DNA of 64,000 nucleotides, from positions 248,001 through 312,000 of the forward strand of contig NZ_VTTM01000002.1 of assembly GCF_008364795.1 (NCBI RefSeq), read 5' to 3'. Shown here piece by piece: positions 9,606 to 18,445 of the stretch. Position numbers and translations under genes: made by a program. The stretch is from Azospirillum oryzae (lineage in GTDB: Bacteria > Pseudomonadota > Alphaproteobacteria > Azospirillales > Azospirillaceae). Every line of letters begins with the position of its first letter. Within the stretch, counting starts at the first letter, position 1. Under the pieces are notes generated by a model. The model was not told the DNA's origin and made no database searches. It saw nothing but the letters and a program-made list of their open reading frames with translations.

Positions 9606-11501
9606 ATGGGACGGCTGCATCAGGTCAAGACCAACTTCACCGCCGGCGAGGTATCGCGCCGCCTGCTGGGACGCGGCGATCTCAAGGCCTATGACAATGG
9701 CGCGCTGGCCCTGCGCAACCTGTTCATCGACCCGACGGGCGGGGTGACCCGGCGCTCCGGCCTCGCCTTCACCGCGCTGGCCCGCGGCGACGGCCGGCTG
9801 GTGGCGTTCGAGCGCAACAGCGAACAGACCTATCTGCTGGTCTTCACTGACCGCTGGATCGACGTGTTCCAGGGCGGCACCAAGCTGGCCTCGGTTGCCG
9901 CACCCTGGACGTTGACGCAACTGGCGCAGATCACCTGGACGCAGAGCGCCGACACGCTGCTGGTCTGCCACCCCGACCTGCCGCCGCGCAAGCTGACGCG
10001 CGGCGACGATGGCGGATGGACCTTGGCCGAGTGGGTTTTCGCGGTCGAAGGCGAACTGGTGCGTACGCCCTTCCACCGCTTCGGCGATCCGGCGGTGACG
10101 GTGACGCCGTCCGGCACCAGCGGGGCGATCGGCGTCACCGCCTCGGCCCCGGTGTTCGACCCGCGCCATGACGGCACCCGCATCCGCATCAAGGGCAAGC
10201 AGTTGCAGGTGACCGGCGTGGTGTCGGCCACCCAGGTCAACGCGACGGTCAAGGAAACGCTGGCCGACACCCAGCCGACCACACAATGGGAGGAGCAGGC
10301 CTTTTCGGGCTTGCGCGGCTGGCCGGTGTCGGCGGCCTTCCATCAGGACCGGCTGGTGATCGGCGGGTCGCGCGACCTGCCCAACCGGCTGTGGCTGTCG
10401 CGCTCCGCCCAGATCTGGAACTTCGACCTGGGCGAGGGGCTGGACGATCAGGCCATCGAGTTCGGCATCCTGTCCGATCAGGTGAACGCGGTGCGCGCCG
10501 TCTTCTCCGGCCGGCATCTGCAGGTCTTTACCTCCGGCGCCGAATATATGGTGACCGGCGATCCGCTGACCCCGCAGAGTATGCAGGTCAACCGGCAGAC
10601 ACACATCGGCTCCCCCATGGACCGCGCCATCCCGCCGCGCGACGTGGAGGGGGCGACGCTGTTCGTGCCGCGCAACCGGCGCGAAATCCGCGAGTTCCTC
10701 TATACCGACACCGAAGCCGCCTATCAGGCCAACGATCTTGCCCTGCTGGCCCGCCATCTGGTGGCGAGCCCGCGCGACCAGGATTACGACCAGAACCGCC
10801 GGCTGCTGTTCGTGGCGATGGAGGACGGCACCCTTGGGGCGCTCACCGCCTACCGGGCGGAGAATGTCACCGCCTGGACCCTGCTGGAGACCGACGGGGC
10901 GGTGCGCTCCGTCGCCGCGGTGGGGGACGAGGTCTATGCGCTGGTGGAGCGGCGCGGCGTCTGGACCGTCGAGCGGTTCGACGATGCGCTGAACCTCGAC
11001 GCCGCGATCACCGGCGAAAGGGGTGAGGCAACCGCGGTGTGGGGTGGGCTGGCCCATCTGGAGGGGCGGACGGTCGCCATCGTCGCCGATGGGGTTATCC
11101 GCAACCCCGCCACGGTGCAGGCCGGCAGCGTCACGCTCGACCCGCCGGCGCGCAGGGTGGAGATCGGGCTGCCCTACACCCACCGGGTCGAACCGCTGCC
11201 GCCCAACCTGTTGGGGCAGGCGACCGGGGCCGACATCGTCCGGCTGGTCGCCATTACCTTCCGGCTGGAGGAGACGGCGGCGCTGCGCTTCGATCTGGGA
11301 CGCGGGTTGCAGGAACTTCCGCTTCACCGGCTGGGGCCGCAACCGGCCGGCGGGGTGCCGCCGCGCGTGTCCGGCGACCGCCGGCTGCGGGCGCTCGGCT
11401 GGCGCCACGACACCGACGTGCCCCTGTGGCGCATCGAACAGGATGCGCCGCTGCCTTTCACGCTGCTTTCCGTGACCATGGAACTGAAGGTGAATGACTG
11501 A
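9606..11501 (+). CDS. Tail tubular protein B-like (T7 gp12 type)
   Basis: The 631-residue nozzle-type protein begins MGRLHQVKTNFTAGEVSRRL, followed by RNLFIDPTGGVTRRSG, a start common to gp12-like tail proteins of podovirus-type elements. The remainder is a long chain of beta repeats with many WT, WN and FQGG segments (for example LVFTDRWIDVFQGG). GGGAGG at 9595-9600 supports the ATG at 9606. It overlaps the next gene by one base (TGATG). In virions this protein forms the distal tail tube. Confidence 0.82.
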   Translation: MGRLHQVKTNFTAGEVSRRLLGRGDLKAYDNGALALRNLFIDPTGGVTRRSGLAFTALARGDGRLVAFERNSEQTYLLVFTDRWIDVFQGGTKLASVAAPWTLTQLAQITWTQSADTLLVCHPDLPPRKLTRGDDGGWTLAEWVFAVEGELVRTPFHRFGDPAVTVTPSGTSGAIGVTASAPVFDPRHDGTRIRIKGKQLQVTGVVSATQVNATVKETLADTQPTTQWEEQAFSGLRGWPVSAAFHQDRLVIGGSRDLPNRLWLSRSAQIWNFDLGEGLDDQAIEFGILSDQVNAVRAVFSGRHLQVFTSGAEYMVTGDPLTPQSMQVNRQTHIGSPMDRAIPPRDVEGATLFVPRNRREIREFLYTDTEAAYQANDLALLARHLVASPRDQDYDQNRRLLFVAMEDGTLGALTAYRAENVTAWTLLETDGAVRSVAAVGDEVYALVERRGVWTVERFDDALNLDAAITGERGEATAVWGGLAHLEGRTVAIVADGVIRNPATVQAGSVTLDPPARRVEIGLPYTHRVEPLPPNLLGQATGADIVRLVAITFRLEETAALRFDLGRGLQELPLHRLGPQPAGGVPPRVSGDRRLRALGWRHDTDVPLWRIEQDAPLPFTLLSVTMELKVND

Positions 11502-12307
11502 TGGGTGGAATCACTCCCCTCGTGACCACGGCGCTGCCGCTGGCGAACTCCGTGATCGGCACCGTGCGCAATGCCGGCGCCGGCCAGTCCAGCGCCGCCG
11601 CGCAACAGGCGGCAGCCCAGCAGGCCGCTGCCGAACTGGAATACAAGCGCCAGCAGGATGCGGCGCAGGCTGCCGCCGCCCAGGCGGCGTTGGAGCAGAA
11701 ATACCGCGAGGAAGCGGCGGCGGCCGAACGCAATGCCCAGGCCGCCGCCGCCGCCCGCCAGCAGCAGGCCCAGTTGGAGGCCGAGGCGCAGGCTCGCCAG
11801 TGGAGCCACGATGCCGAGTTGCGGCAACGGGAGCAGGAGCTGCAACGCCAGAAGGACGAGGCCGCCGCCGCGGCCGCTGCGGCGGCACGGGCCAAGGAGA
11901 TGGAGGATTTCCGCGGGTCCCAGGAGCAGACGCTGGCCCAGCTGCGCGCCAGCCAGGAGGAGGCGGTCCGCGCCAAGGAAACCGACGCACAGACCCAGCT
12001 GGCCCAACTGACCGCCGCGGCGGACGCCGCCGAACAGCGCCGGCTGGCGGCATTGCGGCAGGCGGTCAGCAAGACCCGCGCCGGGCTGGGCGCGCGGGGG
12101 GTGACCGCGCAGGACGGCTCCGGCGAGGCGATCCTGCTGGGGCTGACCAACTCCAGCGAGACCGAGCACAAGGACGCCCAGGCGACCGACCAGCTGAAGC
12201 GCGCCGCCATCCAGCAGAGCCTGGACGAGGCCAAGCGCCGCAACCTGCTGGAGTTGTCGCAACTCGCCGACCGTCAGCGGCTGGAATACATGAGCAAGTT
12301 CTTTTGA
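11501..12307 (+). CDS. Coiled-coil internal virion-like protein
   Basis: The 268-residue protein is mostly one Ala/Gln/Glu-rich coiled coil (about residues 30-190), with a short hydrophobic N-terminus and a C-terminal segment with RRNLLELSQLADRQRLEYMS. In T7-type phages a helical internal core (ejection) protein lies between tail tubular B and the fibre, so this role is likely by position. The low-complexity composition makes sequence-based assignment weak. It overlaps the previous stop by one base. Confidence 0.65.
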   Translation: MGGITPLVTTALPLANSVIGTVRNAGAGQSSAAAQQAAAQQAAAELEYKRQQDAAQAAAAQAALEQKYREEAAAAERNAQAAAAARQQQAQLEAEAQARQWSHDAELRQREQELQRQKDEAAAAAAAAARAKEMEDFRGSQEQTLAQLRASQEEAVRAKETDAQTQLAQLTAAADAAEQRRLAALRQAVSKTRAGLGARGVTAQDGSGEAILLGLTNSSETEHKDAQATDQLKRAAIQQSLDEAKRRNLLELSQLADRQRLEYMSKFF

Positions 12308-12340
12308 ATGCGCTCGTGTCCGTTTTCGCGGAGATCCCCG

Positions 12341-14371
12341 ATGACCACGTCGCTTCTCATCCCGCGCGGGACTCCGCGCGTGCAGTATCTCGCCGACGGC
12401 CTGCAGCGGGTCTTCACCTACCCGTTTCCGATCTTCGCCGACGAGGATCTGCAGGTCTTCCTGGGCGCCGCGCTGCAGAGCACCGGTTATGCCGTCGGTG
12501 GGGCTGGCGCCAGCGCGGGCGGGGCGGTGACCTTCGCCGCGGCGCCGGTGGAGGGAACAATGGTGCTGCTGCGCCGCCGGCTTCCCATCGAACGGCGCAG
12601 CGACTTCGGCGAGAGCGGGCCGCTGCCGGCCTCCGCCCTCAATGGCGAGCTGGACCGGCTGACGGCGATGCTCCAGCAGGTGGCGGGCGATCAGGACCTG
12701 ATGCTGCGCTATGGCGACAGCGACCTGCCGGCCTCTCCCCTGCTGCCGGAGCGGGCTTTGCGTCAGGGCAAGCTGCTGGCATTCGACAGCGCCGGCAATC
12801 CGACAATCCGCCCGCCGGTGGACGAGGAGGCACTGGCGACCTATGTGCCGCCGGGAGCCGGGGCCACCGCCCGGCCGGTGCGCGACAAGCTGGCCGATCT
12901 GGTGTCGGTGAAGGATTTCGGTGCGGTGGGCGACGGGCTGGTGGACGACACGCTGGCCTTGCAGGCGGCGCTGACCTCGGCCCACGCGGTGTTCGTGCCG
13001 CCGGGGACCTACCGCATCGCCAACACGCTGACGCTCGGTCATGGGCGGACGCTCTACGGGGCGGGGCAGGCGTCGGTGATCCGCGGCGCGTCCAACGGCT
13101 TCGACCTGATCCATCTGCCGGACGGCTACGCCACCCTGTCGGGCCTGCGGCTGGAGCAGGGCAAGGCGGGGGTGCGGCTGTTCGGGCGCGACGGGCCCTG
13201 CGTGCAGAACAGCCTGACCGACCTGACCCTGTGGGAGCCGGAGGTGGGGCTGGTCTTCGACGGCTACATCGACCCGAACCTGCCCTGCTATTGGAACAAC
13301 ATCGCCCGCGTGCTGGTGGCGCGGCCGTCGCGCCATGGGGTGTGGCTGACGCGGACGGGGGCGGGCGACACGCCGAACGCCAACCGGTTCCATGCGGTGC
13401 GGGTCTATTCGTTGTCGGCGCCGATGACCGGCTGCGGATTCTTCGTGGAGCAGGGGCGCTTCAACAACGCCTTCTTCGATTGCGAGGCAAATCTGTGGCC
13501 GCAGGCGGAGGCCTGTTTCCGCGTCGGCACCGTCACCGACAAGACGCTGATCGTGAATTTCTACGCCGAGTCGCTGGGCGCCCTGCCGAACCTGCAGCTG
13601 GATGCCGGGTCGGTGGAGACGGCGATCATCAACCTGTTCTCCGCCGCCGCCGGGCCGGCGATCCTCGACCGGTCGGGCGGGCAATATACGGCGGTCAATG
13701 CCGGCTATCCGGAGAAGAACCGGCTTCAGCGCAGCCGCGTCACCGAACTGGTGGTGGAGGCGTTGCGCTACGACACCGAGTATGTGGAGCCGGCCACGGG
13801 CGGGCTGGTGGCGCTGGACCTGAGCAGTTCGGTCTATCTGGCCAGCGCCTATGGCGGGGCGGTCGAGTTGCGTCTACCGAAAGCCGAGGATGCCAACGGC
13901 CATGCGGTGACGATCAAGCGCACCGATGCGTCGACCAACCCGCTGACGGTGACGGAGATCGGCGGGCCGGGTCCGGACGGGCGCGCGCTGTCGCTGGGAA
14001 ACCGGTACGACTTCGTCACGCTGGTGTCGAACGGGGCCGGCTGGTGGATCGTCGCCGGCAACAGCCAGCCCGGCAACGCCCACTATCACGACACCCCCGG
14101 CCTGTTCGAGCCGGATTTGAACCAGCAGCTCTATCTGGTCAGCGCCTGGAGCGGAGCGGTGGAGGTGCGGCTGCCGGCGCCGTCGGCTCCGCATGCGGTC
14201 GGGCGGACGGTCACCGTCAAGAAGTCCGACATCGGCGGCAACCGCGTCACCGTCACCCAGGCCGGGGGCGGCGGGCCTGACAGCGAGGCCATCGCGCTGA
14301 CCGCCCAGGGCCATGCGGTGACGGCGATGTCGAACGGCGCCGGTTGGCACATCCTGGGGCGGAATCCATGA
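12341..14371 (+). CDS. Tailspike or tail-fibre protein with pectate-lyase-like beta-helix
   Basis: The protein has 676 residues. Residues 1-100 (VQYLADGLQRVFTYPFPIF, then LRRRLPIERRSDF) match the virion-attachment head domain of T7-like fibres. Around residue 185, SVKDFGAVGDGLVDDTLALQ is the hallmark start of a pectate-lyase-3-type right-handed beta-helix, which typically binds or cleaves surface polysaccharide. The last 180 residues are two related units of about 80 residues (VYLASAYGGAVELRLP... and LYLVSAWSGAVEVRLP..., each ending SNGAGW). GGAG precedes the ATG at 12341. It overlaps the terminase gene by ATGA. Confidence 0.82.
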   Translation: MTTSLLIPRGTPRVQYLADGLQRVFTYPFPIFADEDLQVFLGAALQSTGYAVGGAGASAGGAVTFAAAPVEGTMVLLRRRLPIERRSDFGESGPLPASALNGELDRLTAMLQQVAGDQDLMLRYGDSDLPASPLLPERALRQGKLLAFDSAGNPTIRPPVDEEALATYVPPGAGATARPVRDKLADLVSVKDFGAVGDGLVDDTLALQAALTSAHAVFVPPGTYRIANTLTLGHGRTLYGAGQASVIRGASNGFDLIHLPDGYATLSGLRLEQGKAGVRLFGRDGPCVQNSLTDLTLWEPEVGLVFDGYIDPNLPCYWNNIARVLVARPSRHGVWLTRTGAGDTPNANRFHAVRVYSLSAPMTGCGFFVEQGRFNNAFFDCEANLWPQAEACFRVGTVTDKTLIVNFYAESLGALPNLQLDAGSVETAIINLFSAAAGPAILDRSGGQYTAVNAGYPEKNRLQRSRVTELVVEALRYDTEYVEPATGGLVALDLSSSVYLASAYGGAVELRLPKAEDANGHAVTIKRTDASTNPLTVTEIGGPGPDGRALSLGNRYDFVTLVSNGAGWWIVAGNSQPGNAHYHDTPGLFEPDLNQQLYLVSAWSGAVEVRLPAPSAPHAVGRTVTVKKSDIGGNRVTVTQAGGGGPDSEAIALTAQGHAVTAMSNGAGWHILGRNP

Positions 14372-15894
14372 CGGGGAAGGACGACGACAGCTTTGCCGGC
14401 TTCGTCCAGGGCTGGAACGCCATGGTGGAGCTGAAGACCCCCGCCCACCATGCGGAGATGGCGGGATGGCTGGAGGAACATGTGGCCGGGCCGAACCGGC
14501 GGATGCTGCTGATGGCCTTCCGCGGGTCGGGCAAATCGACCCTGGTCGGGCTGTTCGCGGCCTGGCTGCTGCTGCGCGATCCCAACCGCCGGCTGCTGGT
14601 GCTGGCCGCCGACCTGAAGCTGGCGATGAAGATGGTGCGCAACGTCAAGCGCATCCTGGAACGGCATCCCGGCTGCAGCCATTTGAAGCCGCCGACCAGG
14701 GAGCGCGACCAGTGGGCGGCCGACCGCTTCACCGTGGTGCGGCCGATGGAACTGCGCGACCCGTCGATGGCGGCAGCCGGCATCGGCGGCAACATCACCG
14801 GCAGCCGCGCCGACGTGGTGATCTGCGACGACGTGGAGGTGCCGCGCAACGCCGACACCGCGGTGAAGCGCGCAGCATTGCGCGAGCGTTTGTCGGAACT
14901 GGAGTATGTGCTGGTGCCGGGCGGGGCGCAGCTCTATGTCGGCACGCCGCATGCGCAGGACAGCCTCTATGCCGAGGAGACCGACGACGGCAGCCCGCCC
15001 TTCCTGGATGGGTTCGAGCGGAAGGTCCTGCCGGTCTACACCGAGGATGAGCAGGGCCGCCGCACCTACACCTGGAAGGAGCGCTTCGGCGAGGCGCATG
15101 TCGCCCGCATCCGCAAATCCACCGGCCCCAACAAATTCACCAGCCAGATGCTGTTGCGCCCGGTCAGCATCACCGATGGGGTGCTGAATGTCGACAATCT
15201 CGGCCGCTACGACGCGGAGCTGGAGTATCGCGAGGCGCTGGGCCGCGCGGTGCTGACGCTGGACGGGGTGAAGCTGGTATCAGCCACCTGCTGGTGGGAC
15301 CCGGCCTTCGCCCGGCCGGCAGGGGAGGGGGACGGCAGGAGCAGGGGTGGCGACGGCAGCGTGGTCGCCGCGGTCTTCGCCGGGGAGAACGAGCGCTTCT
15401 ACCTGCACCGGGTGCTGTATCTGGCCGTCGATCCCAAGGCGGAGGAGACGGAGGCCGACCAGCAATGCCGGCGGGTCTCCCGCTTCCTGGCCGACAACCA
15501 TTTGCCGGCGGTCCACATAGAGATCAACGGCCTTGGCCGTTTCCTGCCCGGACTGCTGCGCAAACGGCTGCGCGACGATCGGCTGGCCGCCGGGGTGGTC
15601 GAGCAGAACAGCCGCACGCCCAAGGCGGATCGCATCATCAAGGCCTTCGACGCCCTGCTGGCTGATCGCCGCCTGCTGGCCCATCGGCAGGTCTGGCAAA
15701 CGCCGCTGATCCGCGAAATGCGCGACTGGCGCCCTGACGGCCGGTATCGCGGGCCCGATGACGGGCTGGACGCGGTGGCCGGCTGCCTTGGAGCCGAGCC
15801 CTACCGCTTCGACCGCAGCACCGCCGCGCCCGAACGCCGCCCCGACTGGCGCGGTGCGGGGACGGTGATGGCGGAGGCGGATTGGGACCTTTGA
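14368..15894 (+). CDS. Phage terminase large subunit
   Basis: The 508-residue DNA-packaging motor has an N-terminal ATPase domain with Walker A FRGSGKST (near residue 51) and a Walker B-like VVICDDVEV (near residue 153). The C-terminal nuclease half includes WWDPAFAR, HIEINGLGRF and DGLDAVAG near the end. This is the T7 gp19-like class found in podovirus-type elements. The ATG at 14368 overlaps the fibre gene stop by four bases; an in-frame extension to 14344 lies within the fibre coding region. The small terminase subunit and portal are absent from the window. Confidence 0.88.
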   Translation: MTGKDDDSFAGFVQGWNAMVELKTPAHHAEMAGWLEEHVAGPNRRMLLMAFRGSGKSTLVGLFAAWLLLRDPNRRLLVLAADLKLAMKMVRNVKRILERHPGCSHLKPPTRERDQWAADRFTVVRPMELRDPSMAAAGIGGNITGSRADVVICDDVEVPRNADTAVKRAALRERLSELEYVLVPGGAQLYVGTPHAQDSLYAEETDDGSPPFLDGFERKVLPVYTEDEQGRRTYTWKERFGEAHVARIRKSTGPNKFTSQMLLRPVSITDGVLNVDNLGRYDAELEYREALGRAVLTLDGVKLVSATCWWDPAFARPAGEGDGRSRGGDGSVVAAVFAGENERFYLHRVLYLAVDPKAEETEADQQCRRVSRFLADNHLPAVHIEINGLGRFLPGLLRKRLRDDRLAAGVVEQNSRTPKADRIIKAFDALLADRRLLAHRQVWQTPLIREMRDWRPDGRYRGPDDGLDAVAGCLGAEPYRFDRSTAAPERRPDWRGAGTVMAEADWDL

Positions 15895-15928
15895 GCCTTT
15901 CCCCACACCATACGAACGGGAGACCCCG

Positions 15929-16249
15929 ATGCATGATGCCCTGACTGGAGGCCTGGATCTCGCCTGGTGGATCACCGCCGTCGAACTGCCGGCGATGGGC
16001 GGGCTGTTCTGGCTGATCGCGCGGGTGCGCAAGGATGCGGACAGCGCGCTGGACGATCTGCGCAGCCGGGCCGAGGAGGCCCAGGCGCAGGTGCGCGAGA
16101 GCCTTGCCGCATACAAGCTGGAGGTCGCGAAGACCTATGTCTCCTTCGCGACGCTCAAGGACGTGGAACAGCGGCTGACCGACCACCTGCTGCGGATCGA
16201 GACCAAGCTCGATTCGGGCTTCATGCCATTCGAGGGCGGGCGGCGCTGA
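15929..16249 (+). CDS. Small membrane protein with coiled coil (phage module)
   Basis: The 106-residue protein has one N-terminal transmembrane helix (LAWWITAVELPAMGGLFWLI) followed by a charged coiled coil (LRSRAEEAQAQVRESLAAYK). The final 30 residues are also helical. GGGAGACC at 15920-15927 supplies a ribosome binding site. Its position next to the terminase suggests a lysis-related (spanin or holin-like) part, but small single-TM coiled-coil proteins of this kind also occur elsewhere. Function is open. Confidence 0.6.
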   Translation: MHDALTGGLDLAWWITAVELPAMGGLFWLIARVRKDADSALDDLRSRAEEAQAQVRESLAAYKLEVAKTYVSFATLKDVEQRLTDHLLRIETKLDSGFMPFEGGRR

Positions 16250-16260
16250 CCGGGGCCTTG

Positions 16261-16296
16261 ACCTTGACCGGGACCTTGACCGGGACCTTGACCGGG
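16261..16296. repeat. Three exact copies of a 12-bp tandem repeat
   Basis: ACCTTGACCGGG is repeated three times without change just after the phage module. It lies between the stop at 16249 and the oppositely transcribed small gene. Its likely origin is replication slippage. Confidence 0.9.
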
Positions 16297-16305
16297 CGGG
16301 CCGGC

Positions 16306-16524
16306 TCAGTCGGCGTGATGGATCATCGCCTGGTAGATCTTCCAGGCGACCTCGACCGACACGCCGCCGGCCCGCGCGCCGGCTGCCAGCATGGTGGCGC
16401 TCGGCTTCAGCGGGACCGCGGTCTGACCCGGTTCGCACAGCGCGCCCATGGCGGTGACCGAGGCGCCCAGATTGGTATCGCAGGGCTGGCTCTTCTTCAT
16501 CAGGGTCATGGCAATCGCGTTCAT
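16306..16524 (-). CDS. Small hypothetical protein
   Basis: The 72-residue reading frame has a good ribosome binding site (GGAGG) before its ATG. The sequence is not recognised. It has two cysteines (QPCDTNL and GALCEPG), an Ala/Gly-rich middle and a C-terminal helix (SVEVAWKIYQAMIHHAD). It converges on the phage module across the 12-bp repeats. Whether it belongs to the element is not clear. Confidence 0.5.
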   Translation of the reverse strand: MNAIAMTLMKKSQPCDTNLGASVTAMGALCEPGQTAVPLKPSATMLAAGARAGGVSVEVAWKIYQAMIHHAD

Positions 16525-16856
16525 GGCGGGTCCTCCGTTGACTTGGAACCGTCACAGCAAAAGCGGTGCCAACCGGTGCGAACGGCCTGAAGCCAGGGAA
16601 TCGCTGAGGTTGAAGGGGCGACCCGGCCGATCCGGCGGTGAAGGGCGCCGCCGAATTTCAAAAATACCCGCAAAATGCCGAATAGTTTCGAGTGTGCTTT
16701 GCAAAATGCAACGCGCGAAGCGTGCGGAATTGCATTCGGGGAGTCGATCTTGCGTTGTGCCGTGGTGAGCAGAGCGGTGGGTTTCCAACGCGCTGCGAAG
16801 CTGCGGCTTCGAGGTCTCTGGCCGGTGGCCGCGCGTTGGGTTAGTGTCCCACCGCC
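16525..16856. other. AT-richer intergenic region before the DUF952 gene
   Basis: These 332 bp separate the phage-side small gene from the DUF952-pyrD operon, with promoters for both directions expected. The nonamer GCAAAATGC occurs twice (16670-16678 and 16701-16709), 31 bp apart. No gene is evident. Confidence 0.5.
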
Positions 16857-17231
16857 ATGACCGACCGCATCATTCATCACATGTGCCGCGCGGACGAGTG
16901 GGACGCCGCCCGCCCGGCCGGCCGTTATCCCGGTTCGTCCCAGGATGTCCAGGACGGCTTCATCCATTTCTCGACCGCCGCGCAGGTGGTGGAGAGCGCC
17001 GCCAAGCACCGCGCCGGCCAGGACGGCCTGCTGCTGCTGACGGTGGATGCCGACCGGCTGGGCGACGCCCTGCGCTGGGAGCCGTCGCGCGGCGGGCAGT
17101 TGTTCCCGCACCTCTACGGGCCGCTGCCGGTGGATGCCGTGCTGCGCGTCGATCCGCTGCCGCTGGGGCCGGACGGGCGCCATGTCTTCCCGGCCGGCTT
17201 TCCCTTCACCCTTCAGGACCTCGTTCCGTGA
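16857..17231 (+). CDS. DUF952 family protein
   Basis: The 124-residue protein has the DUF952 signature: an N-terminal IIHHMCRADEWDAA, then GFIHFSTAAQVVESA, LLLLTVDADRLGDALRWEPSR, and a final HLYGPLPVDAVLRV. The family is small and cytosolic with unknown activity. Its stop overlaps the GTG start of pyrD, so the two are cotranscribed and translationally coupled, an arrangement seen in related genomes. Confidence 0.88.
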   Translation: MTDRIIHHMCRADEWDAARPAGRYPGSSQDVQDGFIHFSTAAQVVESAAKHRAGQDGLLLLTVDADRLGDALRWEPSRGGQLFPHLYGPLPVDAVLRVDPLPLGPDGRHVFPAGFPFTLQDLVP

Positions 17232-18301
17232 TCGACCTCTATCCGCTTGCCGGACCGCTGCTGTTCCGCTTCGACCCCGAGACCGCGCATGGCCTGACCA
17301 TCAAGGCGCTGAAGTCGGGACTGGTCCCGCCGGCCCGCGGCAAGGACGAGCCGGCGCTGCACACCCGCGTCTGGGGGCTGGACTTCACCAACCCGGTCGG
17401 GCTGGCTGCCGGCTTCGACAAGAATGCCGAGGTGGTCGACGCCATGCTGAACCTGGGCTTCGGCTTTGTCGAACCCGGCAGTGTCACCCCGCGGCCCCAG
17501 CCCGGCAACCCGCGCCCCCGCCTGTTCCGGCTGGTGGAGCAGCGCGCGGTCATCAACCGCATGGGCTTCAACAACGAGGGGCTGGAGGCCTTCGCCCAAC
17601 GGCTGGAGCGCCGCCGCGAGAAGGCCAGGCGCGCGCCCGGCATCGTCGGCGCCAACCTGGGCAAGAACAAGGACACGGCGGATGCCGCCGACGATTACGT
17701 GATCGGCGTGCGCCGGCTGGCGCCGCTGGCCGACTATCTGGTCGTCAACGTCTCCTCCCCCAACACGCCGGGACTGCGCGCGCTGCAGGGCCGCGATCCG
17801 CTGCGCGCCCTGCTGGAGCGGGTGCTGGAGGCGCGGGCGTCCTGCGGCCTGAGCCGCAACCCGCCGCTGCTGCTGAAGATCGCCCCCGACCTGACGGTGG
17901 AGGACAAGAGCGACATCGCCGCGGTGGCGCTGGAGAGCGGCATCGACGGGCTGATCGTCTCCAACACCACCATCGCCCGGCCCGACAGCATCCCGGCGGC
18001 GATGCGCAGCGAGGCCGGCGGCCTGTCCGGCGCGCCGCTGTTCGAGCCCTCGACCTCCGTCCTGCGCGAGATCTACGCGCTGACCGGCGGCAAGCTGCCG
18101 ATCGTCGGGGTGGGCGGTGTTGCGACCGGCGAGGACGCCTATGCCAAGATCCGGGCCGGCGCGTCGCTGGTGCAGCTCTATTCGGCGATGGTCTATGCCG
18201 GTCCGGCGGTGGTCCACCGCATCCGCCGCGAACTGGCGGAACTGCTGCGCCGCGACGGCTTCCGGTCGGTCGCCGAGGCGGTGGGGGCGGATCACCGCTG
18301 A
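17228..18301 (+). CDS. pyrD: Dihydroorotate dehydrogenase (quinone)
   Basis: This is class 2 dihydroorotate dehydrogenase (357 residues), which oxidises dihydroorotate to orotate in pyrimidine synthesis and passes electrons to quinone at the membrane. The N-terminal amphipathic part (IDLYPLAGPLLFRFDPETAH) is the class 2 membrane-docking extension. FMN-site segments include NPVGLAAGFDKNAEV, the NRMGFNNEG motif and VNVSSPNTPGLR with the catalytic serine. SNTTIAR and GVGGVATGEDAYAKIRAGASLVQLYSA follow. The GTG at 17228 overlaps the DUF952 stop; earlier in-frame starts lie inside the DUF952 gene. Confidence 0.97.
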   Translation: MIDLYPLAGPLLFRFDPETAHGLTIKALKSGLVPPARGKDEPALHTRVWGLDFTNPVGLAAGFDKNAEVVDAMLNLGFGFVEPGSVTPRPQPGNPRPRLFRLVEQRAVINRMGFNNEGLEAFAQRLERRREKARRAPGIVGANLGKNKDTADAADDYVIGVRRLAPLADYLVVNVSSPNTPGLRALQGRDPLRALLERVLEARASCGLSRNPPLLLKIAPDLTVEDKSDIAAVALESGIDGLIVSNTTIARPDSIPAAMRSEAGGLSGAPLFEPSTSVLREIYALTGGKLPIVGVGGVATGEDAYAKIRAGASLVQLYSAMVYAGPAVVHRIRRELAELLRRDGFRSVAEAVGADHR

Positions 18302-18445
18302 GGGATCTCCACTTGAGGCCGCGCAGGATGCGGCGGGCAGGGGCGTAGCATTAACGGATCGTCAAGCGGGTGTCCCGACAGTGGGTCCCAGGGTTGGGAC
18401 ACCCGCGCGGTTCCGTGTCATGCTCCTGCCAGAGGCTGCGCACCC

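Noticed and set aside
11324..13684. 786-codon minus-strand open frame through the phage module
   Set aside because: It is antisense to the coiled-coil and tailspike genes and its composition is Arg/Gly-rich without motifs.
7505..16856. Attachment-site repeats at the phage module borders
   Set aside because: I compared the gaps on both sides and found no matching direct repeat or tRNA end, so no att sites are claimed.
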